The position numbers were made by a program, and so were the translations under genes. Shown here one piece after another: positions 53,247 to 64,000 of a stretch of DNA of 64,000 nucleotides. Within the stretch, counting starts at the first letter, position 1. Each line of letters opens with the position of its first letter. Origin of the DNA: Rhizobium sp. Its GTDB lineage: Bacteria > Pseudomonadota > Alphaproteobacteria > Rhizobiales > Rhizobiaceae. Where the stretch lies: positions 162,874 through 226,873 of the forward strand of contig PEKW01000003.1 of assembly GCA_002796995.1 (NCBI GenBank). Direction: 5' to 3'. The notes beneath the pieces were generated by a model. That model did no database searches and was not told the DNA's origin. It saw nothing but the letters and a program-made list of their open reading frames with translations.

Positions 53247-53771
53247 TCAGTTGCAGCCGCTGATCTTGGCGTCTTCGGGAACGTGCTGCAGCAGGTATTC
53301 CCGCTCGAAGGCGATATGGCGCCGCATGCCCTCGAAGAAGCCGCGCAGCATGTAGCCGACCGCTTCCATGTTCACGGCGCTGCCCGATCCGAGTTTCAGC
53401 AGTGCATCGGTCAGCTCCTCCGCGAAGCATTCGTCCTCGCAGTGCTCGAACTTCAGCCGGTCGAGGGTTTCCCGCAAATGCTCGGAGTCGCGGCTGCCGG
53501 TTTCCAGCCAGGGAAACAGGATGCTCTCTTCATAATGGTGCACGCCCTTTATCAGCGGGCCGAGCGCCTTGGCTGCGTAGATGCATTTCTGCCGGTTGAT
53601 GTTGCCGGGCAGCGAGTCGGCGATCTCCTCAAGTTCGCCGCACAGCGAGAGCTGTTCCTCATGCGCCTGACGCAGCCAGGCGAGGGAGCGCTGGCAAGGT
53701 TCCAGGGCGCCGTCGCGAGTGAACTGATTCGCCGTGTTCTTCGGGTCGTTGCTCATCGATTTCGCCTGCAT
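53247..53771 (-). CDS. Hemerythrin-like HHE domain protein
   Basis: 174 residues from the ATG at 53769-53771, directly after GGAGCGG. Three HxxxE-type metal sites are in order: HHYEESILFPWLE (about residue 70), FEHCEDECF and RRHIAFEREYLLQH, as in hemerythrin HHE domains that bind a di-iron centre. Such proteins sense or handle O2, NO or iron. It is divergent from fixN across 288 bases that contain a perfect FNR box, so both may respond to low oxygen. Ends 74 bases from the convergent PAS gene. Confidence 0.88.
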   Translation of the reverse strand: MQAKSMSNDPKNTANQFTRDGALEPCQRSLAWLRQAHEEQLSLCGELEEIADSLPGNINRQKCIYAAKALGPLIKGVHHYEESILFPWLETGSRDSEHLRETLDRLKFEHCEDECFAEELTDALLKLGSGSAVNMEAVGYMLRGFFEGMRRHIAFEREYLLQHVPEDAKISGCN

Positions 53772-53942
53772 TGCCGCTCCTCCCGAGCATCCGCCGCCGT
53801 CGTGAGCGAAATCCGTCGGACGGGTTCGTGCACAAAAATAGGTTCCCCTCGGGATGCGCTGCGATGACGCATGGCGCCGAGGCTGCAAATCGCAGAATGG
53901 GAAGCTTGAATGTGAGTTTCCGCAATTCAGTCGCTGCTTGCA

Positions 53943-53956
53943 TTGATTTGGATCAA
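53943..53956. promoter_or_regulatory. FNR/FixK box upstream of fixNOQP
   Basis: TTGATTTGGATCAA, a perfect match to TTGATNNNNATCAA, centred 110 bases before the fixN ATG. It also lies 172 bases upstream of the divergent hemerythrin-like start. Confidence 0.95.
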
Positions 53957-54059
53957 GGTGGATTGTCGGGCGGAATGCGAATTCTGCAGGTGAGGCGGAG
54001 GGAATCCCTCGGTGGGATTCCGTTCGTGAATGATCAGCAAGCGTTGGGGGATACCAACA

Positions 54060-55688
54060 ATGAATTACACGTTAGAAACAATGGTGATGGCGGTCCTCGC
54101 CTTCGCCGCGCTGCTTGGGGTCGCTTTTGCCCAGGACAGCCTGTTCGCCGTCCACATGTGGGTGGCGTTCTTCGTGCTGACCGCTGGTACGATCGTCATG
54201 CTGCGCCGCATGAAGTTCGCACCGGCAAACGTCAAGTCTGCCGAGCAGATCAAGTCCGAATACTTCGACGAAGTCGTCAAGTACGGCGTGATCGCCACGG
54301 TATTCTGGGGCGTCGTCGGCTTCCTCGTCGGTGTCGTCGTGGCACTGCAATTGGCCTTTCCGGACCTCAACATCGAGCCGTGGTTCAACTTCGGCCGCAT
54401 GCGTCCGCTGCACACCTCCGCCGTTATCTTCGCCTTCGGCGGTAACGCGCTGATCGCCACCTCCTTCTATGTCGTGCAGCGCACCTCGCGCCAGCGGCTG
54501 TTCGGCGGTTCGCTCGGCTGGTTCGTCTTCTGGGGCTACCAGTTCTTCATCGTCATGGCCGCCACCGGCTACCTGCTCGGCATCACGGAAGCCCGCGAAT
54601 ATGCCGAACCGGAATGGTATGTCGACCTCTGGCTGACCGTCGTCTGGGTTGCCTATCTGATCACCTTCCTCGGTACGATCATGACCCGGCGCGAATCCCA
54701 CATCTACGTGGCGAACTGGTTCTACCTGTCGTTCATCGTCACCATCGCCATGCTGCACATCGTCAACAACCTGGCGGTCCCGGTCTCGTTCCTGGGCGTG
54801 AAGAGCTATTCGGCCTTCTCCGGCGTCCAGGATGCCCTGACGCAGTGGTGGTATGGCCACAACGCCGTCGGCTTCTTCCTGACCGCAGGCTTCCTCGGCA
54901 TGATGTACTACTTCGTTCCGAAGCAGTCCGGCCGTCCGGTCTACTCCTATCGTCTGTCGATCATCCACTTCTGGGCTCTGATCTTCATGTACATCTGGGC
55001 CGGCCCGCACCACCTGCACTATACGGCTCTGCCGGACTGGGCGCAGACGCTCGGCATGGTCTTCTCCATCATGCTGTGGATGCCCTCCTGGGGCGGCATG
55101 ATCAACGGTCTGATGACGCTCTCGGGCGCCTGGGACAAGATCCGCACCGACCCGATCATCCGCATGATGGTCATCGCGATCGCCTTCTACGGCATGTCGA
55201 CCTTCGAAGGTCCGATGATGTCCATCAAGTCGGTCAACTCGCTCAGCCACTACACCGACTGGACCATCGGTCACGTTCACTCCGGCGCACTCGGCTGGGT
55301 TGGCATGATCACCTTCGGCGCCGTCTACTACCTGACGCCCAAGCTGTGGAACCGCAACCGCCTGTACTCCATGCGCCTGGTCAACTGGCACTTCTGGCTC
55401 GCCACCCTCGGCATCGTCGTCTACGCCGCCGTTCTGTGGGTTGCCGGCATCCAGCAGGGTCTGATGTGGCGTGAATACGACGAGCAGGGCTTCCTGGTCT
55501 ATTCGTTCGCCGAATCCGTCGCCGCCATGTTCCCGTACTACGTGCTGCGCGCCGTCGGTGGTGCCATGTACCTCGTCGGTGGTCTCATCATGGCCTACAA
55601 CGTCCTGATGACGATCCTCGGTTACGAACGCCAGGAAGCACCGATCCCCGGCTCCGTCGTACCCGCTGCCGCCCAGCCGGCCGAATAA
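54060..55688 (+). CDS. fixN: FixN (CcoN), cbb3 cytochrome oxidase subunit I
   Basis: 542 residues from the ATG at 54060. A haem-copper oxidase of the C family with about 12-14 membrane helices. Histidine ligands are visible in [20 protein letters not shown] (low-spin haem), [17 protein letters not shown] with the cross-linked Tyr-type region after it, and [16 protein letters not shown] (haem ligands near the C-terminus). It is the catalytic subunit of the high-affinity oxidase used at very low oxygen. FNR box at 53943 upstream; fixO follows after 15 bases. Confidence 0.98.
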   Translation: MNYTLETMVMAVLAFAALLGVAFAQDSLFAVHMWVAFFVLTAGTIVMLRRMKFAPANVKSAEQIKSEYFDEVVKYGVIATVFWGVVGFLVGVVVALQLAFPDLNIEPWFNFGRMRPLHTSAVIFAFGGNALIATSFYVVQRTSRQRLFGGSLGWFVFWGYQFFIVMAATGYLLGITEAREYAEPEWYVDLWLTVVWVAYLITFLGTIMTRRESHIYVANWFYLSFIVTIAMLHIVNNLAVPVSFLGVKSYSAFSGVQDALTQWWYGHNAVGFFLTAGFLGMMYYFVPKQSGRPVYSYRLSIIHFWALIFMYIWAGPHHLHYTALPDWAQTLGMVFSIMLWMPSWGGMINGLMTLSGAWDKIRTDPIIRMMVIAIAFYGMSTFEGPMMSIKSVNSLSHYTDWTIGHVHSGALGWVGMITFGAVYYLTPKLWNRNRLYSMRLVNWHFWLATLGIVVYAAVLWVAGIQQGLMWREYDEQGFLVYSFAESVAAMFPYYVLRAVGGAMYLVGGLIMAYNVLMTILGYERQEAPIPGSVVPAAAQPAE

Positions 55689-55703
55689 GAAGGAAGGCTA
55701 ACA

Positions 55704-56435
55704 ATGTCCATTCTTGATAAACACCAAATCCTCGAGAAGAACTCCAGCCTTCTGCTCCTCGGTTCCCTGTTGGTCGTGACCATCGGCGGCATCGTGGAAA
55801 TCGCACCGCTCTTCTACCTCGAGAACACCATCGAGAAGGTCGAGGGGATGCGTCCCTACTCGCCGCTCGAACTGGCCGGTCGCAACATCTACATGCGTGA
55901 AGGCTGCTATGTCTGTCACAGCCAGATGATCCGCCCGTTCAAGGACGAGGTCGAGCGTTACGGTCACTACTCGCTGGCAGCGGAGTCGATGTACGACCAC
56001 CCGTTCCAGTGGGGTTCCAAGCGTACCGGTCCGGATCTGGCCCGCGTGGGCGACCGCTATTCCAACGAATGGCACGTCCAGCACCTGACCGAACCGCGGG
56101 ACGTCGTTCCGGAATCGATCATGCCGAGCTACTCGTTCCTGAAGACGACGCCGCTCAAGGTTGCCAATGTCACGGCCAACCTGGAGACCAACAAGATCGT
56201 CGGCGTTCCCTACTCGGATGACATGATCGCAAACGCCGAAGCCGATCTCGCGGCCCAGGCGGATCCGAACGCGGATACGACAGCTCTGCTGGCCCGCTAT
56301 CCGAAGGCCAAGGTCGGTGACTTCGACGGCAATCCCGCCGAACTGACGGAGATGGACGCACTCGTCGCCTATCTCCAGATGCTCGGCACGCTGGTCGACT
56401 TCACCACCTATGATGACGCAACCGGCTATCGCTGA
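55704..56435 (+). CDS. fixO: FixO (CcoO), cbb3 oxidase monohaem cytochrome c subunit
   Basis: 243 residues with one N-terminal membrane anchor (about residues 17-35) and a single CxxCH haem c site in [13 protein letters not shown] (about residue 70). The methionine ligand is probably in SIMPSYSFL. It passes electrons from FixP to the FixN haem centre on the periplasmic side. A GAAGGA ribosome site is 10 bases before the ATG. Confidence 0.98.
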   Translation: MSILDKHQILEKNSSLLLLGSLLVVTIGGIVEIAPLFYLENTIEKVEGMRPYSPLELAGRNIYMREGCYVCHSQMIRPFKDEVERYGHYSLAAESMYDHPFQWGSKRTGPDLARVGDRYSNEWHVQHLTEPRDVVPESIMPSYSFLKTTPLKVANVTANLETNKIVGVPYSDDMIANAEADLAAQADPNADTTALLARYPKAKVGDFDGNPAELTEMDALVAYLQMLGTLVDFTTYDDATGYR

Positions 56436-56445
56436 GGAGAGGCAC

Positions 56446-56598
56446 ATGGAAACCTATACGGCCATGCGCCACTTCGCGGACAGCTGGGGCTTGCTCGCCA
56501 TGACCCTGTTCTTCGTCGGCGTTGTCGTCTTCACCTTCCGGCCCGGCGGCAAGAAAGTTGCTGACGAAGCGGCAAGCATCCCTCTCAAGGAGGACTAA
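56446..56598 (+). CDS. fixQ: FixQ (CcoQ), small cbb3 oxidase subunit
   Basis: 50 residues from the ATG at 56446, behind GAGGAGAGG. One membrane helix (about 12-30, WGLLAMTLFFVGVVVFTF) and a charged C-terminus. CcoQ stabilises the assembled oxidase. It lies 10 bases after fixO and 3 bases before fixP. Confidence 0.93.
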   Translation: METYTAMRHFADSWGLLAMTLFFVGVVVFTFRPGGKKVADEAASIPLKED

Positions 56599-56601
56599 GA
56601 G

Positions 56602-57465
56602 ATGTCACAGAAAGAAATCGATAAAATCAGTGGCGTCGAGACCACTGGCCATGAGTGGGACGGTATCCGCGAGCTCAACAACCCGATGCCGCGTTGGTGG
56701 GTCTGGACCTTCTACGCCACCATCGTGTGGGCGATTGGCTACACGATCGCCTACCCGGCCTGGCCGCTCCTGAAGGACAGCACCAAGGGTCTGCTCGGCT
56801 ATTCGAGCCGCGCCGAGGTTGCTGCCGAACTCAGCGATGCCAAAGCTGCGCAGTCGGTCTTCCTTGAAAAGATCGCTGCCATGCCGCTCTCCGAGATCGT
56901 TGCCGACAAGGATCTGACCCAGTTTGCCGTTGCCGGTGGCGCGGCAGCCTTCAAGGTCAACTGCTCGCCGTGCCACGGCTCGGGCGCAGCCGGCGGCATG
57001 GGCTATCCGAACCTCAACGACGACGACTGGCTGTGGGGTGGCGATCTCGAATCGATCAACACCACGCTCGCCCACGGCATTCGCTACGCCAGCGATCCGG
57101 ACACCCGCGTCTCCGAAATGCCGGCCTTCGCCGACATTCTCGATGCCGAGCAGATCAAGCAGGTGGCAGCCTATGTCATCAGCCTGACCGGCACGCCGGC
57201 CGATGCTGCCATGGTCGAGCCGGGCAAGACCGTGTTCGCCGAGAACTGCGCTGCCTGCCATGGCGAAGATGCCAAGGGCGGACGCGACTTCGGTGCTCCG
57301 AACCTGACCGACGCCATCTGGCTGAAGGTCAGCGACGAGGCCGGCATCGTCGAGCAGGTCTCGCATCCGAAGCACGGCGTCATGCCGGCCTGGAATGCGC
57401 GCCTTGGCGAAACGACCGTCAAGCAGCTGGCCATCTACGTCCACTCGCTGGGCGGCGGCGAATAA
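56602..57465 (+). CDS. fixP: FixP (CcoP), cbb3 oxidase dihaem cytochrome c subunit
   Basis: 287 residues. One N-terminal membrane span (about 32-52, including WVWTFYATIVWAIGYTIAY) and two cytochrome c domains with haem sites NCSPCHGSG (about residue 124) and NCAACHGED (about 217). The N-terminal GHEWDGIRELNNPMPRWW is the FixP family hallmark. It receives electrons from the bc1 complex. Ends the fixNOQP operon; a terminator follows 62 bases after the stop. Confidence 0.98.
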   Translation: MSQKEIDKISGVETTGHEWDGIRELNNPMPRWWVWTFYATIVWAIGYTIAYPAWPLLKDSTKGLLGYSSRAEVAAELSDAKAAQSVFLEKIAAMPLSEIVADKDLTQFAVAGGAAAFKVNCSPCHGSGAAGGMGYPNLNDDDWLWGGDLESINTTLAHGIRYASDPDTRVSEMPAFADILDAEQIKQVAAYVISLTGTPADAAMVEPGKTVFAENCAACHGEDAKGGRDFGAPNLTDAIWLKVSDEAGIVEQVSHPKHGVMPAWNARLGETTVKQLAIYVHSLGGGE

Positions 57466-57526
57466 GCCGATCCCGGTTCGGCGGAAGCGTCCAGACGCGC
57501 TGCCGCCGGCCGATCGATCCGAACCG

Positions 57527-57557
57527 AAACCACGCCCTCGGGCGTGGTTTTTTCTTG
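57527..57557 (+). terminator. Rho-independent terminator of fixNOQP
   Basis: AAACCACGCCC (57527-57537) pairs with GGGCGTGGTTT (57540-57550), followed by TTTCTT. Confidence 0.93.
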
Positions 57558-57682
57558 CTTCGGCCGGCTTTTGCGTCAGACTCGCCGCATGGTTGGCCGG
57601 AGAAGGCCGTCCCCCTGCGCAAAATCGCCGCATCCGGCCCAATATAGCGCCTTTCCTATGCATTGCGACGCTTCGCCGCTGC

Positions 57683-57696
57683 TTGATATAAGTCAA
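57683..57696 (+). promoter_or_regulatory. FNR/FixK box upstream of fixGHIS
   Basis: TTGATATAAGTCAA, 9 of 10 fixed bases of the FNR consensus, centred 61 bases before the fixG ATG. Confidence 0.9.
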
Positions 57697-57749
57697 GGCG
57701 AGGTATGGTGCCAAATGGGAGAAGAAGCGCTAAACGAAGAGGTCCTGAA

Positions 57750-59324
57750 ATGAATCTGCATGCTGACAAAGGAGCGGCGGCCGAGCCCGTCGAAGTCGAA
57801 CGCCACGAGGCGGAGCCGGTCATGTCGGCAAAGCTCCGGCGGCCCCTCTACGAAGCACGCAAGAAGATCTTCCCGAAAAGGGCAGAGGGCCGCTTCCGCC
57901 AGTTCAAATGGCTGGTCATGCTGGTCACGCTCGGCATCTATTACCTGACGCCCTGGCTGCGCTGGGACCGTGGCGAATTCGCTCCCGACCAGGCTGTGCT
58001 GATCGACCTCGCACACCGCCGGTTCTACTTCTTCTTCATCGAGATATGGCCGCAGGAATTCTTCTTCGTCGCGGGCCTGCTCGTCATGGCCGGTTTTGGC
58101 CTCTTCCTTATCACATCTGCGGTCGGGCGTGCCTGGTGCGGCTACACCTGTCCCCAGACCGTCTGGGTCGACCTCTTCCTGGTCGTCGAGCGGGCGATCG
58201 AAGGTGATCGCAATGCCCGCATGAAGCTGGAAAGCGCCCCCTGGACCTTCGACAAGATCTCGAAGCGCGTGGTCAAGCACGCGATCTGGCTGGCGATCGC
58301 GGTGGCGACCGGCGGCGCCTGGATCTTCTACTTCGCCGATGCGCCGACCCTGGCCGTGGACTTCGCCACGGGTTATGCGGCACCGGTCGCTTACATGACG
58401 GTCGCCGTGCTGACTGCCACCACCTATGTGTTCGGCGGCATCATGCGCGAGCAGGTCTGCATCTACATGTGCCCCTGGCCGCGCATCCAGGCCGCGATGC
58501 TGGACGAGAATTCGCTTGTCGTCACCTATAACGACTGGCGCGGCGAGCCGCGCACCCGCCATGCCAAGAAGGCCGCGGCGGTCGGCGATTGCGTCGACTG
58601 CAATGCCTGCGTCGCCGTCTGTCCGATGGGCATCGACATCCGCGACGGCCAGCAGCTCGAATGCATCACCTGCGCGCTGTGCATCGACGCCTGTGACAGC
58701 GTCATGGACAAGATCGGCAAGCCGCGCGGCCTGATCGCCTATGCGACGCTCGACGAGTACCAGGGCAACATGGCGCTCGCCACCGGTAATGGTGCGACCC
58801 CGATCGACCCGCGCAAGGTGCGCGATGCCGACGGCAAGTTCATCGAATCGATCCGCCATTTCGACTGGAGGATCATTTTCCGCCCGCGCACGCTGCTCTA
58901 TATGGGCGTCTGGGCGGCGGTCGGTGTCGGCCTGCTCGTGGCGCTGCTCAGCCGCGACCGTCTCGAGGTCAACGTACTGCACGACCGCAATCCGCAATTC
59001 GTCATGGAATCCGACGGCTCGATCCGCAACGGCTATACCGTGCGCATCTTGAACATGATCCCGCAACCGCGCAATATCAGCGTCTCGCTCGATGGTCTGC
59101 CGGATGCGACGATGAAGGTGAACGGTCAGAACGAAACCGCAGTGCGCACGTTCTCCGTCGCGGCCGGTCCCGACGAGGCAACGACGCTCAAGGTCTTCGT
59201 CACCCTGCCGGCCGGTCGTCTGGAGCATCAGTCCGAAGACTTCGAATTCGTCATCAAGGATGAAGGCGGCGAGGAGCAGGACACCTACGACGCCGTCTTC
59301 TTCGGCCCGGGAGCGAAAAAATGA
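57750..59324 (+). CDS. fixG: FixG (CcoG), cbb3 oxidase assembly ferredoxin-like protein
   Basis: 524 residues from the ATG at 57750. Several membrane spans in the N-terminal half, the redox-type CGYTCPQTVW, then two 4Fe-4S motifs in the middle: CVDCNACVAVCPMG and CITCALCIDAC (about residues 283-320). The C-terminus is an Ig-like periplasmic domain. CcoG is a copper reductase needed for cbb3 maturation. Overlaps fixH by 4 bases. Confidence 0.97.
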   Translation: MNLHADKGAAAEPVEVERHEAEPVMSAKLRRPLYEARKKIFPKRAEGRFRQFKWLVMLVTLGIYYLTPWLRWDRGEFAPDQAVLIDLAHRRFYFFFIEIWPQEFFFVAGLLVMAGFGLFLITSAVGRAWCGYTCPQTVWVDLFLVVERAIEGDRNARMKLESAPWTFDKISKRVVKHAIWLAIAVATGGAWIFYFADAPTLAVDFATGYAAPVAYMTVAVLTATTYVFGGIMREQVCIYMCPWPRIQAAMLDENSLVVTYNDWRGEPRTRHAKKAAAVGDCVDCNACVAVCPMGIDIRDGQQLECITCALCIDACDSVMDKIGKPRGLIAYATLDEYQGNMALATGNGATPIDPRKVRDADGKFIESIRHFDWRIIFRPRTLLYMGVWAAVGVGLLVALLSRDRLEVNVLHDRNPQFVMESDGSIRNGYTVRILNMIPQPRNISVSLDGLPDATMKVNGQNETAVRTFSVAAGPDEATTLKVFVTLPAGRLEHQSEDFEFVIKDEGGEEQDTYDAVFFGPGAKK

Positions 59325-59814
59325 CCACACAGAGCGAGAAGCCGTCCTTCGTCTTTACAGGCTGGCATATGCTGGGGGCGATGCTGCTGTTCTTCGGCAC
59401 CATCATCACCGTCAACCTCACCATGGCCTATTTCGCCACCTCGACCTGGAGCGGGCTGGTGGTGAAGAACACCTACGTCGCCAGCCAGGAGTTCAACGGC
59501 AAGGCCGCCGGAATCCGCTCCATGCTGGCAACCGGCATCAAGGGCAAGCTTGAGGTCAAGGGTGATCGCATCCACTATGCGCTCACGCTTCCGGGCGACG
59601 AGCCGGTGATCGCCGACAAGGTGACCGCCCACTTCAAGCGGCCGGTCGGCGAGCATCAGGATTTCGTCACCGAGCTCAAGCCGGCGGGCGCCGGCATCTA
59701 CGAGGCCTCGCACGAGGTCCTGCACGGCCACTGGATCGTCGAGGTCGTGGCCGTCAAGGATGGCCAGACCATCATGCACGAAGCGAACCGCATCGCGGTG
59801 ATCGGAGAGGCAAA

Positions 59815-59818
<4 letters not shown>
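59321..59818 (+). CDS. fixH: FixH (CcoH), cbb3 oxidase assembly protein
   Basis: 165 residues. One N-terminal membrane span (about 15-37, HMLGAMLLFFGTIITVNLTM) and a periplasmic beta-rich domain with the family block ATSTWSGLVVKNTYVASQEF. CcoH is needed for stable assembly of the oxidase. Overlaps fixG and fixI by 4 bases each. Confidence 0.96.
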
Positions 59819-62117
<2,299 letters not shown>

Positions 62118-62121
<4 letters not shown>

Positions 62122-62273
62122 ACATGCTGATCTACCTAATCCCGATCGCCCTTTTCCTCGGCGGTCTCGGATTGTTCGCCTTCCTCTGGTCGCTGAAGAG
62201 CGGCCAGTATGACGATCTCGACGGGGCGGCCTGGCGGGTCCTCTCCGACGACGACGACAAGCCGGGCGACTGA
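62118..62273 (+). CDS. fixS: FixS (CcoS), cbb3 oxidase maturation protein
   Basis: 51 residues: MNMLIYLIPIALFLGGLG begins a single membrane helix, then FLWSLKSGQYDDLDGAAWRV, the typical CcoS signature, and an acidic end. The ATG overlaps the fixI stop by 4 bases. CcoS is needed for cofactor insertion in the oxidase. Length and place at the end of fixGHIS are as expected. Confidence 0.95.
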
Positions 62274-62377
62274 AACGCTTCAGCGAATTTTGATGGCGGT
62301 CAAGTTTTCGCGGCTTGTCGGCAAGGTTTCAGAATGCCACAAAGTGCTCCTTATCCATTCGAGGCGAAGAGGCACAC

Positions 62378-63802
62378 ATGGCGGAACTTGCGGAAATCGG
62401 ACTGATCGGTCTTGGGGTCATGGGATCGAACCTGGCCCTCAACATCGCCGAAAAAGGCAGCCGCATCGCGGTGTTCAACCGCACGCCGTCGCGGACCGCG
62501 GAATTCGTCGCCGAGGCAGGGGCGCTCGCTCCCGCCATCATCGGTTGTGACACCATCGAGGCCTTCGTTGCCTCCATCCGCCCGCCGCGGCCGATCATCA
62601 TCATGATCAAGGCCGGCGAGGCGGTCGACCAGCAGATCGACGCCCTGAAGCCGCTGCTTGCCGGCGGTGACATCGTCATCGACGCCGGCAATGCCAATTT
62701 CCGCGACACCATCGCCCGCTTCGACCGGCTGAAGGACACGGGCCTGACCTTCATCGGCATGGGCGTGTCCGGTGGCGAGGAAGGTGCGCGCCACGGCCCC
62801 TCCATCATGGTCGGCGGCACGCAGCAGTCCTACGCCCGCGTCGAAAAGGTGCTGACCTCGATCGCCGCCCGCTACGAGGGCGATCCGTGCTGCGCCTGGC
62901 TGGGCGAGGGCGGGGCGGGGCACTTTGTCAAGACCATCCACAACGGCATCGAATATGCCGACATGCAGATGATAGCCGAGATCTACGGCGTGCTGCGCGA
63001 TGGGCTCGGCAAGTCGGCCGGCGAGATCGGCGCGATCTTCGGCCAGTGGAACCGCGGCCGGCTCAATTCCTACCTGATCGAGATTACCGAGAAGGTGCTC
63101 GCGAGCGCCGATCCGCAGACCGGCAAGCCGATGGTCGACATGATCGTCGACCGCGCCGGCCAGAAGGGCACCGGCAAGTGGTCGGTCATCGAGGCACAGC
63201 AGATGGGCGTGCCGGCCACCGCGATCGAGGCGGCAGTCGCCGCCCGCAGCCTGTCGTCGATGAAGGCCGAGCGCGAGGCGGCCGAGGCGCTGTTCGGCGC
63301 GCCGAGATACGCCTTCCCGCTCGAAGACGGCGCGACCCTCATGAAGGATCTCGAACTGGCGCTGTTTGCCGCCAAGATCGGCGCCTATGCCCAGGGCTTT
63401 GCCGTCATGGCGGAGGCCTCGCGCGAATTCGGCTGGTCGCTCCCCATGCCGACCATCGCCCGCATCTGGCGCGCCGGCTGCATCATCCGTTCGCAGTTCC
63501 TCGACGAGATCACCAAGGCCTTCACCGAAAAGCCTGACGTCGCCAACCTGATCGTCACGCCGGCCTTCTCCGCCATGGTGGCCGAGAGCCTGCCGTCGCT
63601 CCGCCGCATCGTCTCGGCCGCCGTCACCGCCGGCATTCCGGTTCCGGCCCTGTCCTCAGCGCTGTCCTATTTCGACGCCTACCGCCAGGCCCGAGGCACC
63701 GCCAACCTCATCCAGGCCCAGCGCGACTTCTTCGGCGCCCACGGCTTCGACCGCGTCGATGGGCTTCCCATCCACCACGGGCCGTGGAGCGCGGGCGGCT
63801 GA
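62378..63802 (+). CDS. gnd: Gnd, 6-phosphogluconate dehydrogenase (decarboxylating)
   Basis: 474 residues from the ATG at 62378, after GAGGCGAAGAGG. The NADP site is IGLIGLGVMGSNLALNIAEKG (residues about 7-27; only part is needed), followed by VSGGEEGARHGPSIMVGG and the catalytic GAGHFVKTIHNGIEYADMQ with the lysine and asparagine. It makes ribulose 5-phosphate and NADPH in the pentose phosphate pathway. It lies 105 bases after fixS and is probably transcribed on its own. Confidence 0.97.
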   Translation: MAELAEIGLIGLGVMGSNLALNIAEKGSRIAVFNRTPSRTAEFVAEAGALAPAIIGCDTIEAFVASIRPPRPIIIMIKAGEAVDQQIDALKPLLAGGDIVIDAGNANFRDTIARFDRLKDTGLTFIGMGVSGGEEGARHGPSIMVGGTQQSYARVEKVLTSIAARYEGDPCCAWLGEGGAGHFVKTIHNGIEYADMQMIAEIYGVLRDGLGKSAGEIGAIFGQWNRGRLNSYLIEITEKVLASADPQTGKPMVDMIVDRAGQKGTGKWSVIEAQQMGVPATAIEAAVAARSLSSMKAEREAAEALFGAPRYAFPLEDGATLMKDLELALFAAKIGAYAQGFAVMAEASREFGWSLPMPTIARIWRAGCIIRSQFLDEITKAFTEKPDVANLIVTPAFSAMVAESLPSLRRIVSAAVTAGIPVPALSSALSYFDAYRQARGTANLIQAQRDFFGAHGFDRVDGLPIHHGPWSAGG

Positions 63803-63922
63803 GCTAAGGGCACTTCGTCACGAGACGTTGTCGGTGAGAGGCCACCTCGGATTGTCGGCAAGCCCGCCGGCAGTCCTTCGCTAGCGGAGGCTGGAAGACG
63901 AGGCGCGGAGGCGAGAGAACCT

Positions 63923-63971
63923 CTTCTCCCCAGCGGGGAGAAGTGCCGAACGCAGTGAGGCGATGAGGGGG
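63923..63971. repeat. Partial family B-like palindromic repeat
   Basis: CTTCTCCCCAGCGGGGAGAAG (63923-63943 region) is a perfect hairpin, followed by GCGATGAGGGGGC, the end typical of family B. It lies in the gap after gnd, where no gene was seen before the window ends. Confidence 0.75.
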
Positions 63972-64000
63972 CCGCGTGCGTCGACATCATTTGGCTTCGC

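Noticed and set aside
63679..63990. Minus-strand frame over the end of gnd and the terminal repeat.
   Set aside because: Made of gnd antisense and palindromic repeat sequence; no independent support.

Overview
The window comes from a GC-rich alphaproteobacterium of the order Hyphomicrobiales, most probably Rhizobiaceae. The evidence is a complete acpXL-fabZ-fabF-fabF-adh-lpxXL cluster (the very-long-chain fatty acid of rhizobial lipid A), an fnrN/fixK-type regulator with fixNOQP and fixGHIS, a cobalamin locus with P. denitrificans-type cob genes, and many short palindromic elements resembling the intergenic mosaic elements of rhizobia.

Layout. 1-2.7 kb: end of a suf operon (sufD', sufS, sufT-like, sufA). 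2.8-6.5 kb: a possibly leaderless Lrp regulator with a LysE exporter, an unrecognised membrane-anchored protein, an orphan FlgC-like rod protein and a DUF1236 protein. 6.7-11.5 kb: gcvT-gcvH-gcvP on the minus strand behind a tandem glycine riboswitch. 11.7-18.2 kb: copper-related secreted proteins (DUF2946-like; YcnI-PCuAC fusion), a HemG-like flavodoxin, fluoride channel, RluA-family pseudouridine synthase, HAD phosphatase, ATP12 chaperone and a lipoprotein.

18.2-43.6 kb: the cobalamin locus. A very long cobalamin riboswitch precedes cobP-cobW-cobN-cobO. After an XRE/NTF2/TSUP interlude, a second, compact cobalamin-riboswitch-like leader precedes cbiX-cobH-cobL-cobI-cbiG/cobJ-cobM. Then come three passenger genes, cobK and cbiD on the minus strand, and cobA-cobB-cobC-cobD. 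Together they encode corrin ring building, methylation, amidation, cobalt insertion, adenosylation and part of nucleotide-loop assembly. cobG, cobF, cobQ, cobS, cobT, cobU and cobV are not in the window. CbiD probably replaces CobF.

43.8-63.8 kb: an L,D-transpeptidase, an FNR-type regulator divergent from hemN with an FNR box between them, the lipid A very-long-chain acyl cluster, a PAS protein and hemerythrin-like protein, then fixNOQP and fixGHIS (cbb3 oxidase and its assembly), each group with its own FNR/FixK box, and gnd.

The most unusual feature is a set of palindromic repeat elements. Family A (191-195 bp, conserved inverted arms around unrelated loops of nearly constant length) occurs only in the cobalamin locus. 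Families A and B have been inserted in frame into the cobN and cbiG-cobJ coding sequences, adding about 136 and 42 codons without stops. No tRNA, rRNA, CRISPR array, insertion sequence or replication origin was recognised.
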